Part shown: piece by piece, positions 1 through 8,072 of the stretch
How positions within the stretch are numbered: the first letter of the stretch is position 1
Layout of the letters: each line of letters begins with the position of its first letter
DNA from: an uncultured Lysobacterales bacterium
GTDB taxonomy: Bacteria > Pseudomonadota > Gammaproteobacteria > Xanthomonadales > SZUA-36
Length of the DNA: 18,079 nucleotides
Direction of reading: 5' to 3'
Assembly (NCBI GenBank): GCA_937995275.1
Contig: CALKKN010000055.1
Location: 1-18,079 of the forward strand
Notes under the pieces: model-generated
Told to the model about the DNA's origin: nothing
The model's input: only the letters and a program-made list of their open reading frames with translations
Database searches by the model: none
Made by a program: the position numbers and the translations under genes

Positions 1-945
1 GCGGAGCTGGCGCTGGACTACCCCTTGCCCAAACTGCTGCTGGAGTACCGCAGTCTCAGCAAGCTGAAGTCTACTTATACAGACAAGCTGCCTGAGATGA
101 TCAATCACCGCACCGGCCGGGTGCATACTTCCTATCACCAGGCCGTGGCGGCGACCGGGCGCCTGTCGTCCTCCGATCCCAACCTGCAGAACATCCCCAT
201 CCGGACCCCGCTCGGACGGCGCATCCGGCAGGCGTTCATCGCGCCGAAGGGCTGGCTCATCATGGCCTGTGACTATTCGCAAATCGAGCTTCGCATCATG
301 GCGCACCTGTCGGGCGACAAGGGGCTGCTGAAAGCATTCCGGGACCAGGTGGACGTACACCAGGCCACCGCCAGCGAGGTGTTCGGCGTGCCGTACAAAG
401 AGGTGGACAGCGACCATCGCCGGGCCGCCAAGGCCATCAACTTCGGGCTCATGTACGGCATGTCCGCATTCGGCCTGTCGCGGCAGCTGAACATCGGCCG
501 GGCCGAGGCCCAGGCGTACATGGACACCTACTTCATGCGGTACCCGGGGGTAGCCGAGTACATGGAGGAAACCCGCAAACAGGCGCATGAGCGGGGTTTC
601 GTTGAGACGCTGTTCGGACGCCGGCTGTACCTGCCAGATATCAACGCGAGCAACACCCAGCGCCGCCAGGCCGCCGAACGCGCTGCAATCAATGCGCCGA
701 TGCAGGGTACCGCGGCCGACATCATCAAGCGGGCGATGATCAGCGTCGACGAATGGCTGCAGCGCAAACGGCCGGAAGCGCACCTGGTCATGCAGGTGCA
801 CGACGAACTGGTCTTCGAGGTGCGCAAGGATCAACTGGACGATCTGCAGGCCGCGGTCGTGAAGCGCATGTCCGGAGCCGCGGACCTGGAGGTACCGCTG
901 GTTGTCGACACGGGCCATGGCCCCAACTGGGACACCGCCCATTGA
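1..945 (+). CDS. polA: DNA polymerase I, C-terminal polymerase domain (5'-truncated by window edge)
   Basis: This is the last 314 codons of DNA polymerase I; the frame is open from base 1, so the gene starts upstream of the window. The family fills gaps in repair and replaces Okazaki RNA primers. All three family A palm/finger motifs are present. Motif A is DYSQIELR, with its metal-binding Asp codon at 271-273. Motif B on the O-helix is [14 protein letters not shown], with Lys at 430-432 and the sugar-discriminating Phe at 442-444. Motif C is [10 protein letters not shown], with the catalytic Asp-Glu pair at 802-807. The 5' nuclease and proofreading domains are outside the window and cannot be judged. 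The TGA stop at 943-945 overlaps the proposed TTG start of the next gene, so the two are probably cotranscribed. Identification is secure. Confidence 0.97.
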   Translation, partial: AELALDYPLPKLLLEYRSLSKLKSTYTDKLPEMINHRTGRVHTSYHQAVAATGRLSSSDPNLQNIPIRTPLGRRIRQAFIAPKGWLIMACDYSQIELRIMAHLSGDKGLLKAFRDQVDVHQATASEVFGVPYKEVDSDHRRAAKAINFGLMYGMSAFGLSRQLNIGRAEAQAYMDTYFMRYPGVAEYMEETRKQAHERGFVETLFGRRLYLPDINASNTQRRQAAERAAINAPMQGTAADIIKRAMISVDEWLQRKRPEAHLVMQVHDELVFEVRKDQLDDLQAAVVKRMSGAADLEVPLVVDTGHGPNWDTAH

Positions 946-1667
946 CCGCGATACCGGCCCGCCTCGCATTTTGGCTCCTGCTGCCGGTTGCCGCCGTGCA
1001 GGGGCTCTGGCTGCGGCGCCGGGCGACGCGCCTGCCCGGCGCCGTCGGCGAGCGCCGCGGCGTCCACGGCGAGGGTGAGGCGTTCCACCTGCTGGCGCTC
1101 GGCGACTCCATCATCGACGGAGTCGGCACGGGGGTCATGGAACGCTCCCTGCCGGTGCAGTTCGCCACGGCCCTGGCCGAACAAACCGGCCACCGGGTGG
1201 TGTGGTGCGTGGACGGCGCCAGCGGCCGCACCATCCAGGACCTGCTCGACCGCCTCGATCAGCCCGACCATCCGGCCGACGTTGACCTGGTCCTGATTTC
1301 CATCGGCGTAAACGACGTCACGGGGCTGAGCAGCACGGGCCACTGGAGGCGCAGCCTGCGTTTGCTGCTGACCGGGATACGCGCCCGCTGGCCGCGCGCG
1401 CGCATTGTCTTTGCCGGGTTGCCCTGCATGGAGAAATTCCCGCTGCCGCCCCAGCCCCTGCGGTTTTCGCTGGGGTTGCGCGCAGCGGTGCTCGACCACA
1501 TCGCGGCGTCGGTTGTCGCCGGGCATCCCGGCGCCACCCACGTGCCGACCCGCATTGACCCCCGGCATCATGATTTCTGCGAGGACGGCTTTCACCCTTC
1601 AGCGGAATCCTGCACCTTATGGGCCAGGGAACTGGCTGCCAAGGAAGCATGGAGCACGAGCACATGA
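942..1667 (+). CDS. SGNH/GDSL-family lipase/esterase with N-terminal membrane anchor or signal
   Basis: A 241-residue SGNH-hydrolase (lysophospholipase/acyl-esterase-like). Block I is [10 protein letters not shown] with nucleophile Ser56. Block II glycine lies in DGASGRT (residues 91-97). Block III is GVND with Asn124. Block V is DGFHPS with Asp215 and His218, completing the Ser-Asp-His triad. Residues 7-23 are hydrophobic and followed by Arg-rich residues 25-30, which suggests a signal anchor, so the catalytic domain probably faces the periplasm. I placed the start at TTG 942, which overlaps the polA stop as TTGA. The frame is open further upstream inside polA, but the family-like part begins only after this point. 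The Shine-Dalgarno is weak and GTG codons around 995 are alternatives. The stop overlaps the next start (ATGA at 1664-1667). The natural substrate cannot be deduced. Confidence 0.82.
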   Translation: MTAIPARLAFWLLLPVAAVQGLWLRRRATRLPGAVGERRGVHGEGEAFHLLALGDSIIDGVGTGVMERSLPVQFATALAEQTGHRVVWCVDGASGRTIQDLLDRLDQPDHPADVDLVLISIGVNDVTGLSSTGHWRRSLRLLLTGIRARWPRARIVFAGLPCMEKFPLPPQPLRFSLGLRAAVLDHIAASVVAGHPGATHVPTRIDPRHHDFCEDGFHPSAESCTLWARELAAKEAWSTST

Positions 1668-2152
1668 GTGATTTTGAAACTGCCAAGAGTGAACTGAAAC
1701 CGAGGCCCGAGGACGTCGACTCCCCGGCCGCCATCATCAAGGCGATGTATGCAACGATTTCCGGGCCGGCCGGCAAGCGCAACTGGCAGCGGGAGCGTAG
1801 CCTGTTCCTGCCCGGCGCCCGGTTGATACCGATCGGCAAGCGCATCCACGGGCAGCAGGGGCTGCAGTTGCTGACCATCGACGAATGGATCGACGGCGTC
1901 ACGGATTTTTTCGAGGAGAACGACTTCTGGGAATCCGAGGTCATGTGTCACATGGACCGTTTCGGCAACATGGTCCAGGCCTTCAGCACCTACGAAGCGC
2001 GCGACCTCCAGGACGGCCCGCCGATCGCGCGGGGCATCAACAGCATCCAGGTGGTGTTTCACGACGGGCGGTGGTGGATCGCCAGCATCGTGTGGGACAA
2101 CGAAACCCGCGAAAACCCGATCCCGGGGGAATTTGCGCCTTACCTGTGGTGA
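1664..2152 (+). CDS. NTF2-like/SnoaL-like small protein, function unknown
   Basis: A 162-residue soluble protein that resembles the NTF2-like superfamily: an N-terminal helix region (residues 20-32), a mid-protein helix EWIDGVTDFFEEN, then alternating strands with the pattern (R/G)INSIQVVFHDGRWWIASIVWDNE near residues 122-148, typical of the curved NTF2 sheet with paired Trp. No catalytic residues can be assigned with confidence. The start is ATG 1664, which overlaps the upstream stop (ATGA) and has GGAG at 1651-1654, nine bases upstream. ATG 1649, five codons earlier, is possible but less well spaced. It is probably translationally coupled to the SGNH hydrolase, so the pair may work together, but that is inference. 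It converges on hemF, with 13 bases between the stop codons. Confidence 0.7.
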   Translation: MSDFETAKSELKPRPEDVDSPAAIIKAMYATISGPAGKRNWQRERSLFLPGARLIPIGKRIHGQQGLQLLTIDEWIDGVTDFFEENDFWESEVMCHMDRFGNMVQAFSTYEARDLQDGPPIARGINSIQVVFHDGRWWIASIVWDNETRENPIPGEFAPYLW

Positions 2153-2165
2153 GTCGGAGTCGGCC

Positions 2166-3149
<984 letters not shown>

Positions 3150-3722
3150 TCATCCCGTCCGTATCACTTTGCCACTTGCCAGGTCCCGGATTTCGCTGGG
3201 CCGCTCGCCGGCGCCCAGTTCTCCCTCCACGATGCCGCACAGCGCAGCGCCGAAATAGTCCGTGACCTGCTCGGGCGTGCGGGCCGGCGGGGCCGCGCGG
3301 GGATTGGCGCTGGTCGAGACGATGGCCCCGCCGAAAGCCTCGCACAGCGCCCGGCAGAGGGGGTGTGCCGTCACGCGAACCGCCATGGTCGGGTGGAATC
3401 CGGCCAGCCAGTCGGGCACGCCCGCAGCCCGCGGAAACAGCCAGGTGACCGGGCCCGGCCAAGTCGCAAGGGCGCGGTCGAGCAGGGTGTCTTCGACCGC
3501 TTCGATGAAAGGCCCGAAACGGTCCAGTGAATCGGCAATCAGTATCAGGCCGGCATCGGCGGGCCGGCTCTTCAGTTCCAGCACGCGCCGGACCGCCGTC
3601 TCGTTGGCAGGGTCGCAACCCAATCCATAGACGGCCTCGGTGGGGTAGGCGATCACCCGTCCCTGCCGCAGGCATTCCACGGCTTTGCGGACCGTGAGGA
3701 GCGGGCCGGCCACGGCCGTCAC
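3150..3722 (-). CDS. tsaC: L-threonylcarbamoyladenylate synthase (Sua5/YrdC/YwlC family)
   Basis: A 190-residue protein, the usual length for TsaC, which makes threonylcarbamoyl-AMP from Thr, bicarbonate and ATP for the t6A37 modification of ANN-decoding tRNAs. Motifs: RVIAYPTEAVYGLGCDP near residue 22, LELKSRP with the KxR nucleotide-binding pair, WPGPVTWLFP, MAVRVTAHPLC, IVSTSANP and PSEIRDLASGKVIRTG at the C-terminus. One detail differs from E. coli: the segment after KxRP reads ADAGLIL where DKGLIL is common, so a frequently conserved Lys is Ala. The start is GTG 3722, one base after the topA stop; the frame stays open further upstream in antiphase to the Lys-rich topA tail, but that part is not TsaC-like. 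GTG 3713 is an alternative start. Gene order topA-tsaC-hemF fits the gammaproteobacterial neighbourhood. Confidence 0.93.
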   Translation of the reverse strand: MTAVAGPLLTVRKAVECLRQGRVIAYPTEAVYGLGCDPANETAVRRVLELKSRPADAGLILIADSLDRFGPFIEAVEDTLLDRALATWPGPVTWLFPRAAGVPDWLAGFHPTMAVRVTAHPLCRALCEAFGGAIVSTSANPRAAPPARTPEQVTDYFGAALCGIVEGELGAGERPSEIRDLASGKVIRTG

Positions 3723-3723
3723 T

Positions 3724-6162
3724 TCAGTCGCCGCTGGCCTTGGCCGCGACCTCCGCGGTTTCGCGCCGGGTGGTCGTTTTCCGGGCGGCTGCTTTTTTCG
3801 TGCGGGCCTTCTTGGTACCGGCCTTCTTCTTGCCCGCCTTCTTCTTGGCAGCCTTTTTCGGGGTTTTCTTCCTTGCGGCCTTCTTGCGGCTGGACTTGTC
3901 AGGTGCCGCCGCCAGGGCAGCGAGGCACTCATCCAGTGTCATCGATTCGGGTTCGCGATCCTTGGGCATCCGGGCATTTTTTTTGCCGTCGGTGATGAAG
4001 GGGCCCCAGCGGCCCTTGAGAATCTGCACGTCGGTGCCGTCGAACGTACGCAGAATCCGGTCCAGGTCGGCCTGTATTTTGGCCGCGATCAGTTCGAGCG
4101 CGTGTGACAGCGTCACCGTGTGGGGGTCGTCGTCCCGCAGCGAGACGAACTTGTTGCCGTAACGGATGTACGGCCCGAACCGGCCAATCCCCGCCGAGAC
4201 GCTCTCACCCTCGGGCGTGAAACCAAGGTCCCGCGGCAGCTTGAATAACTCCAGAGCATCTTCCAACGTTATGGTTTCGAGGCTCTGGCCCGGCCGGAGA
4301 CCGGCGAACCGCGGTTTTTCCTCGTCTTCGACCGTGCCGATCTGGGCATGTGGCCCGAAACGGCCGAGGCGTACCGAGACTTCGCGGCCGGTCTTCGGGT
4401 CCTCGCCCAGCACCCGGGTGGCTTTCGCGTCGGCGCGGCTGACCGATTCCTCCTTGTCTCGAACCCGTCGGATGAACGGTTTCCAGAACTGCATCAGCGG
4501 CGGAATCCAGTGCATCTCGCCGCGCGAGATTTCGTCCAGCGTGTCCTCCATTCGCGCGGTGAATTGGTAATCCACATAGGGCTCGAAATGCTTTTCGAGG
4601 AAGCGTGCAACCACGCGGCCCGTGTCGGTGGGCATGAAGCGCCGCCGATCGAGCTCGACGTAGCTGCGGCGCACCAGGGTCTGGATGATGCTGGCGTAGG
4701 TCGACGGCCGGCCGATACCGAAATCCTCGAGCGCCTTCACCAGACTGGCTTCCGAGTACCGCGGCGGCGGCTCCGTGAAGTGCTGTTCCGCCCGGACCGC
4801 CTCCAGCCGCACGACATCTCCCTCCTTCATGTCCGGCAGACGTTCCTCCTTTTCCTCCTTCCCCTGCGGGCGGGACTCCTCGTAGACGCGCAGATAGCCC
4901 GCAAAGGCAATCACGGAGCCGTTAGCCCTGAAAGTCGCGTCCCCGGCGCAGTCGAACTCGAAGGCCACCTGGTCGACCAGGGCCGGGAGCATCTGGCAGG
5001 CCATGGACCGGCGCCAGATCAGCTCGTAAAGCCGGTACTGGTCTTCGGTCAACGTGGCTTTCAACTGGTCGGGGTGCAGCGCCGCGGAGGTGGGCCGGAT
5101 GGCCTCGTGCGCCTCCTGGGCGTTCCTGGACTTGGTCTTGTAGACGTTCGGGCCGGCCGGCAGGAAATCTGCCCCGAACCGGTCCTTGATCCGGGCCCGC
5201 AGGTCGGCGACGGCCTCGTCTGACAGGTGCACCGAATCGGTACGCATGTAGGTGATCAAGCCCTGGCTTACGCCATTGATCTTCACACCTTCGTAAAGGG
5301 TCTGCGCGGTTCGCATCGTCCGCTGCGCGGAAAACCGCAACTTGCGCGCGGCATCCTGCTGCAGCGTGGAGGTTATGAACGGCGGCGCGGGCCGCCGCTT
5401 CCGCTGGCTGCGTTTAACGCGATCGACGCGCAGCTTGCCGGCAGCGGCCTGGCTGAGCCGATCGCGCACCTGGTGCGCCTGCTCTGCGTTCGTGATGTCG
5501 AATTGCTTGAGACGGGCATCCCGCAGGCGGACCAGGCGCGAGTGGAAATCCTGGCCGCTGTGCTGCATGTCGGCCTCGATGGTCCAGTACTCCTGCGCCT
5601 CGAATCGTTCGATCTCGCGCTCGCGCTCGACAATCATCCGCAACGCCGGGCTCTGCACCCGCCCGGCCGACAGGCCGGTCTGGATCTTCTTCCACAGCAG
5701 CGGACTCAGATTGAAGCCGACCAGGTGGTCCAGCGCGCGGCGGGCCTGCTGGGCATTGACCAGGTCCATGGAGAGTTCGCGCGGACTGGCGACCGCCTCC
5801 TTGATCGCCCGTTCAGTGATTTCGGAAAACTCTACGCGATAGAACGGAATCTTTTCGGTCAGGCCCTCTTCCCGCAGGATCTCGTAGATATGCCAGGAAA
5901 TGGCCTCGCCCTCGCGATCGAGGTCCGTGGCCAGGTAGACGGCCTCCGCCTTCCGGGCTGCCCTGACGATTTCGCGGACGTGCTTCTCGCTGCCTTCGTT
6001 CAACTCGTAGGTCATCGCAAAATCGTTGTCCGGATCGACGGCGCCATCGCGAGACGGCAGGTCCCGGACATGGCCATAGGACGCCAGGACCTTGAAGTCC
6101 CCTCCAAGGTATCTGTTGATGGTGGCGGCTTTGGCCGGAGATTCTACGATCAGCAGTTTGAT
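3724..6162 (-). CDS. topA: DNA topoisomerase I (type IA), apparent ATC start codon
   Basis: An 812-residue omega protein that relaxes negative supercoils. The Toprim domain opens with LLIVESPAKAATINRYLGG (Glu7 equivalent to the E. coli catalytic Glu9), then YGHVRDLPS and TDLDREGEAISWHI (D80, D82, E86). Next come NAQQARRALDHLVGF, AGRVQSPALRMIVERE and LITYMRTDS with the catalytic Tyr305. The C-terminus has topoisomerase repeats (GRFGPHAQIG, GRFGPYIRYG, GRWGPFITDG) and then a Lys/Ala-rich tail instead of zinc fingers. Two in-frame TAA codons lie at 6187-6192 and there is no ATG, GTG or TTG before ATG 6015, which would delete VESPAK and 49 residues. The usual Met position is ATC at 6162-6160, preceded by AGAGGA seven bases away. 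CTG at 6156 or 6153 is another possibility, and a base-call error cannot be excluded. The gap from smg is 27 bases. Function is certain; the start is not. Confidence 0.94.
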   Translation of the reverse strand: MKLLIVESPAKAATINRYLGGDFKVLASYGHVRDLPSRDGAVDPDNDFAMTYELNEGSEKHVREIVRAARKAEAVYLATDLDREGEAISWHIYEILREEGLTEKIPFYRVEFSEITERAIKEAVASPRELSMDLVNAQQARRALDHLVGFNLSPLLWKKIQTGLSAGRVQSPALRMIVEREREIERFEAQEYWTIEADMQHSGQDFHSRLVRLRDARLKQFDITNAEQAHQVRDRLSQAAAGKLRVDRVKRSQRKRRPAPPFITSTLQQDAARKLRFSAQRTMRTAQTLYEGVKINGVSQGLITYMRTDSVHLSDEAVADLRARIKDRFGADFLPAGPNVYKTKSRNAQEAHEAIRPTSAALHPDQLKATLTEDQYRLYELIWRRSMACQMLPALVDQVAFEFDCAGDATFRANGSVIAFAGYLRVYEESRPQGKEEKEERLPDMKEGDVVRLEAVRAEQHFTEPPPRYSEASLVKALEDFGIGRPSTYASIIQTLVRRSYVELDRRRFMPTDTGRVVARFLEKHFEPYVDYQFTARMEDTLDEISRGEMHWIPPLMQFWKPFIRRVRDKEESVSRADAKATRVLGEDPKTGREVSVRLGRFGPHAQIGTVEDEEKPRFAGLRPGQSLETITLEDALELFKLPRDLGFTPEGESVSAGIGRFGPYIRYGNKFVSLRDDDPHTVTLSHALELIAAKIQADLDRILRTFDGTDVQILKGRWGPFITDGKKNARMPKDREPESMTLDECLAALAAAPDKSSRKKAARKKTPKKAAKKKAGKKKAGTKKARTKKAAARKTTTRRETAEVAAKASGD
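3727..3900 (-). repeat. Lys/Ala-rich low-complexity tail of TopA (coding)
   Basis: The last 58 codons of topA encode a highly basic, histone-H1-like tail made of irregular KKA, KKAGKKKAG and TKKA units. It replaces the C-terminal zinc ribbons found in enteric TopA and probably gives sequence-independent DNA contact. The repetition is at the amino-acid level; the codons vary. On the + strand this appears as a run of cttctt/gcc units between about 3770 and 3895. Confidence 0.75.
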
Positions 6163-6169
6163 GCCGGAG

Positions 6170-6175
6170 TCCTCT
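6170..6175 (-). promoter_or_regulatory. Shine-Dalgarno for topA that decides the ATC start
   Basis: Read on the minus strand this is AGAGGA, ending seven bases before the ATC codon at 6162-6160. It lies in the 27-base gap after the smg stop. No canonical start codon in the topA frame sits at a usable distance from it, which is the main reason for taking ATC (or the CTG codons just after it) as the initiation site. Confidence 0.6.
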
Positions 6176-6189
6176 GGTTCTTGTTTTTA

Positions 6190-6666
6190 TTAATGGCGGT
6201 AGTCCTGCTCGGTGTCAAACATGAGGTCTTCCATCCAGGCGTAGCTGGCTTCCTGCCCGGGCTGGTTGAACAGGACCATCAGGACAACCCACTTGACGTC
6301 TTCGAGCATGATCTCGTCACTTTCCAGCGCCATCAGGCGGTCCAGCACCTGCTCGCGACGCTGCGGATCGAGAATGCCGATGTTGGACAGGTACACCAGG
6401 AAATCCCGGCAGTTCGTGTCGAGACGGTTGATCTCAGAATCGATGAACACCCGGATGGGTTCCGCGGTCTGCATGTTGAAATCGGGCTGAAACCGTTGTT
6501 CCGCCAGGCCGTCCAACCATTCGAACGCCTTGTCGATTTCACCGTTGCTGAACCCGGCTTCGTGAAGATTCTCCTCCAGGGATTCGCGGTCAGGCTGCTC
6601 GTCGGGCTCGTCGTAAAAGTAGTTCTCGAACAGGTACATCAACACGTCGAGTACGTTTTCTTTCAT
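6190..6666 (-). CDS. smg: Smg family protein (DUF494)
   Basis: A 158-residue acidic soluble protein of the Smg/DUF494 family, recognised from MKENVLDVLMYLFENYF at the N-terminus, the EENLHEAGFSNGEIDKAFEWL segment (residues 31-51), CRDFLVYLSNIGILDPQRRE near 86-105, and LEDVKWVVLMVLFNQPG near 120-136. The biochemical role of the family is not established; the gene name comes from its fixed position next to dprA (smf). The start is ATG 6666 with GAGG seven bases upstream. It sits between dprA and topA exactly as in other gammaproteobacteria, 102 bases after dprA and 27 before topA. Confidence 0.94.
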   Translation of the reverse strand: MKENVLDVLMYLFENYFYDEPDEQPDRESLEENLHEAGFSNGEIDKAFEWLDGLAEQRFQPDFNMQTAEPIRVFIDSEINRLDTNCRDFLVYLSNIGILDPQRREQVLDRLMALESDEIMLEDVKWVVLMVLFNQPGQEASYAWMEDLMFDTEQDYRH

Positions 6667-6723
6667 TCTTGACCTCTTGTAAGGAGTCTCGCTTCACGGG
6701 CGACGGCTTCGCTCGGCCGCCTC

Positions 6724-6738
6724 TTTGGCTGCGCCAAA
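6724..6738. other. Small inverted repeat in the dprA-smg gap
   Basis: TTTGGC and GCCAAA form 6-bp arms around a 3-base spacer (TGC on the + strand) within the 102-base gap between dprA and smg. No T-tract follows on either strand, so it is not an intrinsic terminator. It may be an RNA processing or pausing structure, or chance. Confidence 0.3.
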
Positions 6739-6768
6739 ACCGCAACCTCCCTCTCGCCTGCCCTCGAC

Positions 6769-7968
6769 TCACCCAACCGGGGGCGGCGGGTCGCCTTCGG
6801 CTCCCCTGCGGCTGAAGGCCCCGCCCGGGTGCGCTTCAACCAGTCCTCTCAGCTCCAGCAGGAGCAGCATGGCCGACACGGCTCGCGCCGTCAATCCGCT
6901 CTGCTCGATTATCCGGTCCACGGGCTTCGGGTCATGACCCAGGCACGACCAGAGCTTCCGGTACTCGGGATCCGGGTCGAGTTGGGGATCGATCGGGCCA
7001 GACTCAAGCGCAGGGTCTTCCCCAGCCGCTTCGCCGGCGGCCAGTTCGCCGCGCAACCGGTCGGCCAGGCGGCCGGCCAGCGGCGCCAGTTCCTGCATGA
7101 TTTCGTCGACGCTCTCGACCAGCCGCGCGCCATCGCGTATCAGGCGGTGGCAGCCCTTGGACAGCGGATTATGGATCGATCCTGGCAATGCGAACACCTC
7201 GCGCCCCTGGTTGCCCGCCATGCGGGCCGTGATAAGCGTTCCGCTACGCAGGCCGGCCTCGACCACCAGCACGCCGAGGCTGAGCCCGGAGATCAGCCGG
7301 TTGCGAGACGGGAAATGTGCGCGCCGGGCAGGCGTCCCGAGGGGCAATTCCGAGACCAGGGCGCCACGCTGCCGGATGCGCCCGGCCAGCGCTTCGCTGC
7401 TGGCGGGATAGACACGGTCGACCCCGGTCCCCAGCACGGCGATCGTGGTCCCGTCCGCGTCCAGTGCCGCCTGGTGGGCGACGGAGTCGATTCCCGCAGC
7501 CAGGCCGCTGGTGATCGCCATGTCCCGCCGCGCCAGTTCCAGGGCGAAATCGCGCGCATTGTCACGCCCACCCGCCGTCGGGTTGCGGCTGCCGATCACG
7601 GCCACCTGGGGTTGCCATAGGAGGTCGGGGTCACCGGCGACGAAGAGCGCCGCGGGAGGTGAAGGGATGCTTCCCAGCAATGGCGGAAACCACTCGCAGT
7701 CGGCCGTCAGCAGGTGGTGGCCGGGGGCCGCCAGCCAGTCCATGTCCATCTGCAGCCGATCCTGGTCGGGACTGCGCAGGGCGTCGGCCACCTCGTCCGG
7801 CACCTTTGCCTGGCGCAAGGCCGCCGGAGACGCGGCCACCAGGTTGTCCACGCCGCCGAACCGATCCGCGAGTTCCAGCAGCCGCGCACCCCCGAGTCCA
7901 GGAGCGCGCAGTGCGATAAGCCAGCTTCTGTGCTTCGTGACAGCAATCCCCGGGTTGGCTGCACGCAC
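6769..7968 (-). CDS. dprA: DNA-processing protein DprA (Smf)
   Basis: A 399-residue protein. DprA loads RecA on incoming single-stranded DNA during transformation and is widespread in bacteria that are not obviously competent. An N-terminal helix-hairpin region (APGLGGARLLELADRFGG, about residues 22-39) is followed by the extended Rossmann fold: VAVIGSRNPTAGG, TSGLAAGIDSVAHQAAL, VLGTGVDRVYP, SELPLGTPARRAHFPSRNR, EAGLRSGTLITARMA and REVFALPGSIHNPLSKGCH. A winged-helix-like C-terminal domain (KPVDRIIEQSGLTARAVSAML) completes the architecture. The start is GTG 7968, the only canonical codon upstream of the conserved N-terminus; its Shine-Dalgarno is poor. The final residues GDPPPPVG are Pro-rich. 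It follows the LysM gene after 104 bases that contain two inverted repeats, so it may have its own control. Confidence 0.95.
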   Translation of the reverse strand: MRAANPGIAVTKHRSWLIALRAPGLGGARLLELADRFGGVDNLVAASPAALRQAKVPDEVADALRSPDQDRLQMDMDWLAAPGHHLLTADCEWFPPLLGSIPSPPAALFVAGDPDLLWQPQVAVIGSRNPTAGGRDNARDFALELARRDMAITSGLAAGIDSVAHQAALDADGTTIAVLGTGVDRVYPASSEALAGRIRQRGALVSELPLGTPARRAHFPSRNRLISGLSLGVLVVEAGLRSGTLITARMAGNQGREVFALPGSIHNPLSKGCHRLIRDGARLVESVDEIMQELAPLAGRLADRLRGELAAGEAAGEDPALESGPIDPQLDPDPEYRKLWSCLGHDPKPVDRIIEQSGLTARAVSAMLLLLELRGLVEAHPGGAFSRRGAEGDPPPPVG

Positions 7969-7987
7969 GCCTGCTCGGAGGGGATGG

Positions 7988-8000
7988 GCGCACAGTGCGC
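7988..8000. promoter_or_regulatory. Perfect inverted repeat upstream of dprA
   Basis: GCGCAC-A-GTGCGC, a 13-base perfect dyad, ends 19 bases before the dprA GTG on the minus strand. Its position in the LysM-dprA gap suits an operator or a small mRNA hairpin near the ribosome-binding region. In DNA this GC-rich such a dyad can also arise by chance. Confidence 0.3.
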
Positions 8001-8051
8001 TTCGTGCCCCGCGGGCCTGCGTTGTCTACATGCAGGTGGTTGGACCCGCGT

Positions 8052-8068
8052 CGCTGCTCCCGGCAGCG
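8052..8068. other. GC-rich stem-loop just after the LysM gene stop
   Basis: CGCTGC and GCAGCG form 6-bp arms around a 5-base loop, four bases past the TAG stop of the LysM gene on the minus strand. There is no U-tract, so it does not meet the intrinsic terminator pattern, but it may protect the 3' end of the message or slow transcription into dprA. Confidence 0.3.
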
Positions 8069-8072
8069 GGGA

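Noticed and set aside
3723..3932. N-terminal extension of tsaC by 70 Arg/Pro-rich residues
   Set aside because: The extension is the Lys-rich topA tail read in another frame; TsaC homology begins at the GTG at 3722.
5227..6672. Open frame of 481 codons on the + strand across topA and smg
   Set aside because: It lies fully antisense to two well-conserved genes and its protein is rich in residues expected from reverse reading of GC-rich codons; no family motif is recognisable.
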